DNA of 64,000 nucleotides from an uncultured Christensenella sp. (GTDB lineage: Bacteria > Bacillota > Clostridia > Christensenellales > Pumilibacteraceae). The first letter of the stretch is position 1. Each line of letters starts with the position of its first letter. The notes beneath the pieces are model-generated. The model was not told the origin of the DNA. It searched no databases and was given only the letters and a program-made list of their open reading frames with translations. The stretch is taken from positions 1 through 64,000 of the forward strand of contig CAJTPT010000003.1 in assembly GCA_910578545.1 (NCBI GenBank), read 5' to 3'. Made by a program: the position numbers and the translations under genes. Below are positions 36,167 to 42,536 of this stretch, piece by piece.

Positions 36167-36198
36167 AAAACGCAGGCTACGTCGGGCTTGCGTTTTTT
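36167..36198 (+). terminator. Intrinsic terminator upstream of ecfA1
   Basis: AAAACGCAGGC (36167-36177) pairs with GCTTGCGTTTT (36186-36196) with one G-U pair, and the T-run extends to 36198. It ends just before the ecfA1 promoter. Confidence 0.8.
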
Positions 36199-36200
36199 GA

Positions 36201-36229
36201 TTGACATAACTCTGCAAAAATGCTAAAAT
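36201..36229 (+). promoter_or_regulatory. SigA-type promoter of the ecf operon predicting a leaderless mRNA
   Basis: TTGACA (36201-36206) and TAAAAT (36224-36229) are 17 bp apart. The ecfA1 ATG is at 36236, 6 nt past the -10 box. No ribosome site precedes it. Confidence 0.72.
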
Positions 36230-36235
36230 TCTTTT

Positions 36236-37081
36236 ATGCCGTTTTTGGAATTTACAAACGTAGATTACTCGTACGTCGGCGGCGACGACGAGGTTATTCG
36301 CGCCTTGCGCTCGGTATCGTTTTCGGTCGAGCGCGGGGAGTTTGTCGCGCTCGTCGGTTGCAACGGGTCGGGCAAGTCCACGCTTGCAAGGCTGTGCAAC
36401 GGGCTTATCATTCCCGACGCGGGCACGGTGACGGTCGACGGGGCGAGCACCGCCGAGCGGGCTTCGCTGTTTGACATTCGCAAAAAGATAGGCATAGTTT
36501 TTCAAAACCCGGATAACCAAATGGTGACGACTATCGTCGAGGACGACGTAGCGTTCGGGCCCGAAAATCTCGGACTGCCGCGCGAGGAAATACGAGAGCG
36601 CGTCGATTGGGCGCTTTCCGCAGTCGGCATGACCGAGTACAAAAACAGCGGCCCGTTCCGCCTGTCTGGCGGACAAAAACAGCGCATTGCAATCGCGGGC
36701 GTACTTGCTATTAAGCCGCAGCTTATGATACTCGACGAGGCGACGGGTATGCTCGACCCGAGCGGTCGGCGCGAGGTTTTGGACGTTGTAAAAAAGCTCA
36801 ACCGCATTGATGGAATGTCCGTTATTATGATAACCCATTTTATGGAAGAAGCGGCGGAAGCGGATAGGATAATCGTACTCGAGCACGGACAAAAAAAGGC
36901 TGACGGCGGCAAAGAACTGTTTACGACCCCCGAGGTGTTTACGTGCGCGGGGCTCGATTTGCCGCTACCTGTACGCGTGGCGGAAAAGCTTCGTGAAGTC
37001 GGCGTCGACTTGGGCTGTCCGATTACTTCGGAAGAGCTTGTCGGCGCGGTGATCAAGTCGGTCAAGGGCGGTGCGGCATGA
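36236..37081 (+). CDS. ecfA1: ECF transporter ATPase subunit EcfA1
   Basis: EcfA1 is one of two ATPases that power energy-coupling-factor uptake of vitamins and metals. Walker A GCNGSGKST is at 41-49, the Q-loop in VFQNPDNQMV, signature LSGGQKQR, and Walker B LMILDEATGMLDP. The 281-aa length is typical. It overlaps ecfA2 by 4 nt (ATGA). The order ecfA1-ecfA2-ecfT-truA is conserved in Firmicutes, but here it is not attached to the ribosomal-protein cluster that often precedes it. Substrate-binding EcfS proteins must be encoded elsewhere. Confidence 0.95.
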   Translation: MPFLEFTNVDYSYVGGDDEVIRALRSVSFSVERGEFVALVGCNGSGKSTLARLCNGLIIPDAGTVTVDGASTAERASLFDIRKKIGIVFQNPDNQMVTTIVEDDVAFGPENLGLPREEIRERVDWALSAVGMTEYKNSGPFRLSGGQKQRIAIAGVLAIKPQLMILDEATGMLDPSGRREVLDVVKKLNRIDGMSVIMITHFMEEAAEADRIIVLEHGQKKADGGKELFTTPEVFTCAGLDLPLPVRVAEKLREVGVDLGCPITSEELVGAVIKSVKGGAA

Positions 37082-37932
37082 TAGATGTAAAAGGACTTTC
37101 GTACGTGTACAGCCCTAAAACGCCGTTTATGACTCAGGCGTTGCACGATATAAATTTAACGATAGAAACGGGCGATTTTTTTGGGATAATAGGCAGTACC
37201 GGCGCGGGCAAGTCAACGCTTGTCAGTCATTTCAACGCGCTCACAAGAGTGCAAAAACACAGCGGCACCGTGCTCGTCGACGATATTGATTTGTCGGCAA
37301 AAAAGATAGATCTAAAAAAACTGCGCGCCAAGGTCGGCATGGTCTTTCAATACCCAGAGCATCAGCTTTTTGACGATACCGTTTTGAAGGACGTCATGTT
37401 CGGACCCAAAAACCTCGGGCTTTCTTACGACGAGCAAAAGACCCGTGCGTTCGACGCGCTTAAAATGGTGGGGCTCGACCCCGAGGTATTTGCCTCGCGT
37501 TCGCCGTTCGAGTTGTCGGGCGGACAAAAGCGCAGGGTGGCGCTCGCCGGCGTTATCGCCATGCACCCCGAAATACTCGTGCTCGACGAGCCGACGGCGG
37601 GGCTCGATCCCGTGGGCAAGCGCGACATAATGGATGTAGTTATGCACATAAAAGCCGACTGCCCGACGGTTGTCATGATTTCGCACAACATGAACGAGAT
37701 TGCCGAATACTGCAACAAAATAGCCGTTCTCAGCCGCGGCACGGTTAAGGGTGTGTTCTCGCCGCGCGAGCTTTTCGGCTCGCAGGAGCTGTTAGAGGAA
37801 TGCGGTGTGGAACTGCCGCTCGTCACCGAGATAGCCGTCAAGCTGAAGGCGGCGGGCGTGGATATCGACCAAACGATTTTGACCGAAGCGGAACTTGTGA
37901 CCGCGCTTCAAAGGGTGGTGCGCCGTGCGTGA
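37078..37932 (+). CDS. ecfA2: ECF transporter ATPase subunit EcfA2
   Basis: This is the second ECF ATPase, 284 aa. Walker A GSTGAGKST is followed by Q-loop VFQYPEHQLF, signature ELSGGQKRR and Walker B VLDEPTAGLDP. The YPEHQLF variant is characteristic of EcfA2, whereas NPDNQ marks EcfA1, so the two can be told apart. It overlaps ecfA1 by 4 nt and ecfT by 8 nt. Confidence 0.95.
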   Translation: MIDVKGLSYVYSPKTPFMTQALHDINLTIETGDFFGIIGSTGAGKSTLVSHFNALTRVQKHSGTVLVDDIDLSAKKIDLKKLRAKVGMVFQYPEHQLFDDTVLKDVMFGPKNLGLSYDEQKTRAFDALKMVGLDPEVFASRSPFELSGGQKRRVALAGVIAMHPEILVLDEPTAGLDPVGKRDIMDVVMHIKADCPTVVMISHNMNEIAEYCNKIAVLSRGTVKGVFSPRELFGSQELLEECGVELPLVTEIAVKLKAAGVDIDQTILTEAELVTALQRVVRRA

Positions 37933-38764
37933 CGTAGCGATCGGACAGTATTATCCTTCGTCGTCGGTGGTGCACCGTGCCGACCCGAGGTTTAAGCTTG
38001 TAATACTCGTGCTGTATCTTGTGACGGTATTTTTTTGCGAAAGCTTTTTTTCGTTCGGGTTTTTGACGGTGTTCGTCATAGTCACGATCTTTCTTTCGCG
38101 CGTGCCGATCGGCAAGGTGCTCAAAAGCCTGCGAATGATATTAATAATACTCATTTTTACGACCGTGCTTTTTATGGTGTTTTATTCCGACCCGGACAGC
38201 AAACCGCTCGCCGAGTGGGGGATATTCCATATCTATCTTAAAGGCATTTACGCGGCGGTAAAGCTCGGCTGGCGGCTTGTGCTGTTGGTGCTTATGCCGA
38301 CCGTGCTAACGCTTACTTCCACGCCGACGGAATTGTGCGACGCGCTCGAGAGTCTGCTGTATCCGCTAAAGCTGTTGCACGTTCCCGTGCACGAGCTTGC
38401 GCTTATAATGAGCATTGCGCTTCGGCTGATTCCCACGCTCATCGAGGAAACCGACAAAATAACCAATGCGCAAAAGGCGCGCGGCGCGGCGTTCGATTCG
38501 CGCAACCCGTTTAAAAAAATCAAGGCGATGATACCCGTGTTGATCCCGCTGTTTGTGTCCAGCTTCCGCCGTGCGGACGACCTTGCCGACGCGATGGACA
38601 GCCGCTGTTACCGCGGCGCCAAGGGCAGAACGCGGCTTAAAAAACTGCACTTCCATGTCGGCGACGTTTTGGCATTGCTCTTTTGGTGCGCCGTGACGGT
38701 GTGTATTCTGTTCCTGAAATATAATTGGTTCGGGTGGGGCTTTATCGCTCTGCTGTCGATTTAG
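37925..38764 (+). CDS. ecfT: ECF transporter transmembrane subunit EcfT
   Basis: EcfT is the membrane scaffold that couples both ATPases to exchangeable substrate-binding subunits. The 279-aa protein starts with GTG 37925 behind AAAGGGTGG. It begins with the typical GQYYPSSSVVHRADPRFKL and has about five membrane helices. The two cytosolic coupling helices carry the Arg signatures in QKARGAAF and SRCYRGAKGR. It ends 2 nt before truA. Confidence 0.94.
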   Translation: MRDVAIGQYYPSSSVVHRADPRFKLVILVLYLVTVFFCESFFSFGFLTVFVIVTIFLSRVPIGKVLKSLRMILIILIFTTVLFMVFYSDPDSKPLAEWGIFHIYLKGIYAAVKLGWRLVLLVLMPTVLTLTSTPTELCDALESLLYPLKLLHVPVHELALIMSIALRLIPTLIEETDKITNAQKARGAAFDSRNPFKKIKAMIPVLIPLFVSSFRRADDLADAMDSRCYRGAKGRTRLKKLHFHVGDVLALLFWCAVTVCILFLKYNWFGWGFIALLSI

Positions 38765-38766
38765 CT

Positions 38767-39495
38767 ATGAAGTACAAAATAACTTTATCCTACGACGGAA
38801 CGGGCTTTTGCGGTTGGCAACATCAGCCTAACGGCAACGGCGTCCAGGACGCGGTGCAGGACGCAGTGTTTAAGCTGTTCGGCGAACAGACCGCCGTCGT
38901 CGGTTCGGGGCGGACCGACGCAGGCGTGCACGCGCTCGGTCAGGTCGCGCACTTCGAAGTCGGTAAAGAACTGCCGCTTAAAAACGTTGTGGGCGGGCTC
39001 AACGCGTATTTGTCGCGCACGGTGCGGGTACTAAGCGCGGATATAGCAGAGGACGATTTTCACGCGCGCAAGAGCGTTAAGCGCAAAACCTATATGTATC
39101 TCATGTTTGACGGCGCAGACATTCCGCCGCTAAACGATAGGGCGGTGTGCTTGGGGTTCGAGCCCGATATACACAGCATGAACATATGCGCAAATGCGCT
39201 TGTGGGGCGGCATGACTTTTCCACGTTCATGTCGTCGGGCAGTAGCGCAAAGACCTTTACCCGAACGGTGTATGACGCCCGCGTAGAGCGCGACGGCAGG
39301 TTTATTAAATTCTTTATCACCGCCGACGGGTTTTTGTATAACATGGTGCGCATTATCGCCGCTCAGCTTATAAAGGCGGGGCGCGGCGAGTTCGTGGATA
39401 TTCCCATGCTTTTATCTAAGCGCGACAGGGCGTATGCCAAGGACGTTGCGCCTGCGTGCGGGCTGTATTTGTATTCTGTAAATTACGGCGTTTAA
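38767..39495 (+). CDS. truA: tRNA pseudouridine synthase A
   Basis: TruA makes pseudouridine at positions 38-40 of the tRNA anticodon stem. The catalytic Asp51 lies in GSGRTDAGVHALGQV. Other family motifs are LSYDGTGFCGWQ at the N-terminus and FLYNMVRIIAAQLI in the C-terminal half. The 242-aa length is typical. ATG 38767 is 2 nt after the ecfT stop. The stop codon TAA lies within the left arm of the 12-bp inverted repeat at 39491. Confidence 0.95.
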   Translation: MKYKITLSYDGTGFCGWQHQPNGNGVQDAVQDAVFKLFGEQTAVVGSGRTDAGVHALGQVAHFEVGKELPLKNVVGGLNAYLSRTVRVLSADIAEDDFHARKSVKRKTYMYLMFDGADIPPLNDRAVCLGFEPDIHSMNICANALVGRHDFSTFMSSGSSAKTFTRTVYDARVERDGRFIKFFITADGFLYNMVRIIAAQLIKAGRGEFVDIPMLLSKRDRAYAKDVAPACGLYLYSVNYGV

Positions 39496-39618
39496 AAGCG
39501 CATTCATCACGTGATACGGGCTACGTGCGACTCGCCGCCTCGGTCATGTAGGTGGGTCTACAATCCCTTCGACGGCTCGCCGCCTGTTGCCCGTCTGACG
39601 CGCGACTGCGCTTTTAAA
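39491..39618. repeat. 128-bp element bounded by a 12-bp perfect inverted repeat
   Basis: TTTAAAAGCGCA (39491-39502) and TGCGCTTTTAAA (39607-39618) are exact complements. Inside them ACGGGC (39516-39521) pairs with GCCCGT (39589-39594), and TGTAG/CTACA forms a small hairpin at about 39547-39562. A direct repeat of CTCGCCGCCT also occurs. The left arm contains the truA stop codon. No coding sequence is visible. It could be a REP/MITE-like element or a folded RNA. Confidence 0.55.
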
Positions 39619-39636
39619 AGACTTTGCTAATGGGTT

Positions 39637-39665
39637 TTGTACTATAAAGGAGCTTGTACTATAAA
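39637..39665 (+). promoter_or_regulatory. Direct repeat that also builds a promoter ahead of the rsmF-like gene
   Basis: TTGTACTATAAA occurs at 39637-39648 and again at 39654-39665. TTGTAC of copy one (39637-39642) and TATAAA of copy two (39660-39665) are spaced 17 bp like a -35/-10 pair. AAAGGAG (39646-39652) lies between them. Confidence 0.45.
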
Positions 39666-40953
39666 TAATAGCGAGTATTTTTTTGAATATATGAAGTCGC
39701 TTTTGGGCGATAGGTACGGGGCATTTATTGACGCATACATGACCAAGCCGCGGCACAAGGCGCTTAGAGTGAATACGCTCAAAATATCTGCGGATAAGTT
39801 TAAAGATCTGTTCGGCGGTCCGCTCAAGCAAAACCCGTTGTGCGGTAATTCGTTTTACTGCGACGTCAAGCCGTCGCTCGATCCGCTGTACCACGCGGGG
39901 CTTTACTACATGCAAGAGCCGTCGGCATCTTGCGCGGTCGCGGCGTTCTCGCCGTATATAGGCGAGCGCGTTTTGGACCTTTGCGCCGCGCCGGGCGGCA
40001 AGTCCACGCAGGCGGCGGAGTACATGTCGGGCGGCGTGCTGTTTTGCAACGACAGCGAGTACAAGCGCACCAAGGCGCTTAGCGAGAACGTAGAGCGGTT
40101 GGGGATAAGCAACGCCGTTGTGACATGCGGTACGGCAAGCGATTACGTTGCCGCCGGGTTTACCGAATACTTCGATACTTTAATAGTCGACGCGCCGTGC
40201 AGCGGGGGCGGCATGATGCGGTACGAGAGCGTGCCGTATTCCGAGAATATAGTAAAGGGCTGCGCCGATCGTCAGCGGGAAATTCTTGCGGACGCGGTAA
40301 AGCTGTTATGCGGCGGCGGATATATGCTGTACAGCACGTGCACGTTTGCCAAAGAGGAAAACGAGGATAACGTAAATTTTTTGCGCTCGCTCGGCATGGA
40401 AACGGCGGACGTTCCGCTTAAAACGGGCGAGGAACGCGGTATCGATTTGCCCGACGCGCGCCGAGTTTACCCGATGAACTTTGACGGCGAGGGGCATTTT
40501 TACTGCGTGCTCAAAAAGACGGGCGGCGACCGTGCGGAACGCGATCCGTTGCGCAAAAAGCGCGGCAGTGTTAAATTCGGCAATCTTAAACTCAATATTG
40601 CGGAAATCGCCGGCAAGCGCGTTATACTCGACATGGATAATACGGCTTTTCCCGACGTTTCGGGGCTTAACGTTATCGCTCTCGGCACGTCGGTATTCGA
40701 TGACGGCTTGCCGTCGCACGCGCTTACGCATGCGCTTGATGCGGATAGCGTTGCCAAGCTGGGCGCGGTAGAGCTCGGCGATTTTGCGCGGAACTATATT
40801 GCGGGCGAACAGATAGATCTATCCGCACCGCAGGGCAATTTGATTGCTGCCGTTAAAGGCTATGCGCTCGGGCTTGTAAAGTCGGCGGCGGGCGGCGACG
40901 GTAATCGCGTGCTGAAAAACAAATATCCCAAACAATTAAGATGTCGGAATTAG
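39637..40953 (+). CDS. NOL1/NOP2/sun-family rRNA m5C methyltransferase (RsmF-like)
   Basis: This SAM-dependent enzyme makes 5-methylcytosine in rRNA. It has SAM motif LDLCAAPGGKSTQAAE, the DAPCSGGGMM motif with the release Cys, and the catalytic Cys in STCTFAKEEN. A C-terminal RsmF-type domain follows (about 305-435). The start is uncertain. A TTG at 39637 gives the longest form but has no ribosome site and overlaps a possible promoter. AAAGGAG at 39646-39652 points to codon ATA 39661, where the family N-terminus (NNSEYFFEYMKSLLG) begins. The first ATG is 39691 and would cut that helix. The final residues Arg-Asn and the stop come from a tandem GGAATTA repeat. Confidence 0.9.
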   Translation: MYYKGACTINNSEYFFEYMKSLLGDRYGAFIDAYMTKPRHKALRVNTLKISADKFKDLFGGPLKQNPLCGNSFYCDVKPSLDPLYHAGLYYMQEPSASCAVAAFSPYIGERVLDLCAAPGGKSTQAAEYMSGGVLFCNDSEYKRTKALSENVERLGISNAVVTCGTASDYVAAGFTEYFDTLIVDAPCSGGGMMRYESVPYSENIVKGCADRQREILADAVKLLCGGGYMLYSTCTFAKEENEDNVNFLRSLGMETADVPLKTGEERGIDLPDARRVYPMNFDGEGHFYCVLKKTGGDRAERDPLRKKRGSVKFGNLKLNIAEIAGKRVILDMDNTAFPDVSGLNVIALGTSVFDDGLPSHALTHALDADSVAKLGAVELGDFARNYIAGEQIDLSAPQGNLIAAVKGYALGLVKSAAGGDGNRVLKNKYPKQLRCRN

Positions 40954-40966
40954 GAATTAGGAATTA
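40946..40966 (+). repeat. Three perfect tandem GGAATTA heptamers at a gene end
   Basis: GGAATTA occurs three times head to tail at 40946-40952, 40953-40959 and 40960-40966. The TAG stop codon of the rsmF-like gene (40951-40953) spans the first junction. Confidence 0.85.
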
Positions 40967-40970
40967 CGGT

Positions 40971-40994
40971 GCGCGGCAATCCGCGCTTCTTCTT
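40971..40994 (+). terminator. Terminator-like hairpin after the rsmF-like gene
   Basis: GCGCGG (40971-40976) pairs with CCGCGC (40981-40986) with a 4-nt loop, followed by TTCTTCTT. Confidence 0.6.
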
Positions 40995-41038
40995 GCCCGC
41001 CGAAGAATTTTACGAACATACATGGTGCAAGAAAAAGC

Positions 41039-41067
41039 TTGTATTCGGCACGGCTAAATGATATAAT
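41039..41067 (+). promoter_or_regulatory. Promoter of the SIMPL gene
   Basis: TTGTAT (41039-41044) and TATAAT (41062-41067) are 17 bp apart, 28 nt upstream of the start codon. Confidence 0.65.
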
Positions 41068-41094
41068 GGAAAAAAACAAATAATGGAGATTATC

Positions 41095-41667
41095 ATGGAA
41101 AACGTAATTACCATAACAAAGACGGCACAAAAAAAGGTTGAAGCCAACTATGCGCGCATTTCGGTCACGGCTGTAGGCGAAAACAAAGAGTATTCCGTTG
41201 CCGCAACCACCGCCGAAAACGCGGCGGTGAGGCTGACGGCAATGCTTTCTCAGCTCGACGGGGTGGAAGTGACGAGCGGCGGCATATCCGTTTCCACCGT
41301 ACAGAGCGATAAAAAGACGGTCGGGTACCGCGCCGTGCGCAAGCTGTTTGTTTGCTTCGAGTATTCGCACGAGCTGTGCGATAAGGTTGTGTACGTTCTT
41401 TCAGAGCTTCCCGTCGAGTTTAACGTTGCGTTCACGTACAAGGGCGAAAAGGATCGCGGTCTGTTGCAGCTCGCCGTCGTCGGTGCGCGCGAGGACGCGC
41501 TGTCTATCGCCGCCGCGGCAGGCGTCAAGCTCGGCAAGCTGTGCAAAACCGAGTATGCTTCAGACGGCGGGCATCCCGTTGTAATGCGCGCCGCGTACGG
41601 TATGACGCCCGAGCCCGAGCAAATCACTCTGTCCGAAACGGTTACATGTTCTTGGGAGATATTGTAA
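41095..41667 (+). CDS. SIMPL (DUF541) domain protein
   Basis: The 190-aa protein has a SIMPL/DUF541 fold: an N-terminal ITITKTAQKKVEANYARISV strand pair, the YRAVRKLFVCFEY segment in the middle, and a C-terminal strand TVTCSWEIL. Most relatives are secreted or periplasmic; this one has no signal peptide and so is likely cytosolic. GGAG at 41085-41088 favours ATG 41095 over ATG 41083. The function of the family is poorly known. The stop TAA is the first codon of the following heptamer repeat, and a very strong terminator follows. Confidence 0.8.
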   Translation: MENVITITKTAQKKVEANYARISVTAVGENKEYSVAATTAENAAVRLTAMLSQLDGVEVTSGGISVSTVQSDKKTVGYRAVRKLFVCFEYSHELCDKVVYVLSELPVEFNVAFTYKGEKDRGLLQLAVVGAREDALSIAAAAGVKLGKLCKTEYASDGGHPVVMRAAYGMTPEPEQITLSETVTCSWEIL

Positions 41668-41698
41668 TTCGGAATTAAGAATTATGAATTAGGAATAA
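41665..41698 (+). repeat. NGAATTA heptamer tract after the SIMPL gene
   Basis: TAATTC is followed by GGAATTA, AGAATTA, TGAATTA and GGAATAA, four degenerate heptamers in register. The first three bases are the SIMPL stop codon. Confidence 0.8.
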
Positions 41699-41726
41699 AA
41701 GGGCGCGGCATGCCGCGCCCTTTTTT
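41697..41726 (+). terminator. Very strong intrinsic terminator after the SIMPL gene
   Basis: GGGCGCGGCA and TGCCGCGCCC (41701-41720) make a perfect 20-nt palindrome flanked by AAAA and TTTTTT. Confidence 0.9.
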
Positions 41727-41794
41727 GTCCCCCGAAGCATCTCATGAACGCAGAGCATGCTCTAAAAAATTTTTTAAAATCCGCTTTATTTTGC

Positions 41795-41824
41795 TTGACA
41801 TGTACGTTACTTAGAATATATAAT
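41795..41824 (+). promoter_or_regulatory. SigA-type promoter of the feo operon
   Basis: TTGACA (41795-41800) and TATAAT (41819-41824) are 18 bp apart. The predicted start near 41831 falls at the beginning of the operator-like repeat at 41833. Confidence 0.72.
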
Positions 41825-41832
41825 ATCAATAC

Positions 41833-41850
41833 GGTTGCGCGTTGCTAACC
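41833..41850 (+). promoter_or_regulatory. Operator-like repeat upstream of first feoA (copy 1, imperfect)
   Basis: GGTTGCG-CGTT-GCTAACC is a diverged copy of the perfect repeat at 42186. The right half CGTTGCTAACCAAA is identical in both. It resembles the GGTTAG/CTAACC halves of DtxR/IdeR iron boxes and lies at the transcription start. Confidence 0.45.
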
Positions 41851-41901
41851 AAAGTTGCATATTGCGAACAGTCGTGAATATATTGTTATCGGAGGTACAT
41901 A

Positions 41902-42126
41902 ATGTCGTTATCGCAAGCGGAAGTAGGAAAGTCCATGCTGGTCGTTCGCGTATCGTGTGACGCTAAGCTGCGCAAACATTTGGAAAGCTTGGGAATCATG
42001 ACGGGCGCCGAGCTTACGCCGCTCAGTTATTCGGACGGCAATATGATCGTTCGCATTCACGATTCGCGTATCGCTATCAACAGCGACGTCGCCAATAATA
42101 TTTCGGTTATCAAACGCTCGGCGTAA
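41902..42126 (+). CDS. feoA: FeoA-type iron transport accessory protein (first copy)
   Basis: FeoA is a small SH3-like cytosolic protein needed for FeoB-dependent ferrous iron uptake. This 74-aa copy has the expected pattern: an N-terminal segment, KLRKHLESLGIMTGAELTPL, then MIVRIHDSRIAINSDVANNI, where family members have the conserved small-residue turns and a final Ala-x-x-Ile strand. GGAGGT (41891-41896) precedes it by 5 nt. A second feoA and feoB follow. Confidence 0.9.
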   Translation: MSLSQAEVGKSMLVVRVSCDAKLRKHLESLGIMTGAELTPLSYSDGNMIVRIHDSRIAINSDVANNISVIKRSA

Positions 42127-42185
42127 ATTCTGTTTGTAGCAGTTGCTACGGATGATTTTACTCGCGCGTTTTTTTTCTGACTGAA

Positions 42186-42203
42186 GGTTAGCCGTTGCTA
42201 ACC
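42186..42203 (+). promoter_or_regulatory. Operator-like perfect inverted repeat between the two feoA genes (copy 2)
   Basis: GGTTAGC-CGTT-GCTAACC is a perfect 7-bp inverted repeat with a 4-nt centre. It lies 28 nt upstream of the second feoA start codon. A separate hairpin GTAGCA-gt-TGCTAC is at 42136-42149. Confidence 0.5.
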
Positions 42204-42231
42204 AAAATTACTAATCTTACAGGAGGTCGGT

Positions 42232-42462
42232 ATGCAAAAAAAGTTATCGGAGTTTCAGCCTAACGAGAGCGGGTCTGTCGTTGCCGTAGGCGGCGAGGGC
42301 AGGATACGGCGCAGGCTGTTCGATATGGGTATTACGCCGGGCGCTGACGTAGTCATGCGCAAGCGCGCTCCGCTCGGCGACCCGATAGAGGTCACTCTGC
42401 GCGGGTATGAGCTCACGCTCAGAAAGACAGAGGCGGAATGCGTGACGGTCGAAGTGAAGTAA
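42232..42462 (+). CDS. feoA: FeoA-type iron transport accessory protein (second copy)
   Basis: A second FeoA of 76 aa. It begins KKLSEFQPNESGSVVAVGG and has the classic RRRLFDMGITPGADVVMRKRAPLGDPIEVTLRGYELTLRK pattern in two consecutive parts, closer to canonical FeoA than the first copy. AGGAGGT at 42221-42227 precedes the ATG. Tandem feoA genes before feoB are common in Clostridia. Confidence 0.93.
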   Translation: MQKKLSEFQPNESGSVVAVGGEGRIRRRLFDMGITPGADVVMRKRAPLGDPIEVTLRGYELTLRKTEAECVTVEVK

Positions 42463-42536
42463 ACAACATTAAAAAACATAATGTCGTGCTTAATGGAAAA
42501 GTGCAGTTAAGATGCGACTAAAAGGAGTTTGATATT

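Noticed and set aside
39545..39580. tRNA-like arm (GGGTCTACAATCCC)
   Set aside because: No acceptor or anticodon stems and no TTC-loop consensus; it fits better as part of the palindromic element.
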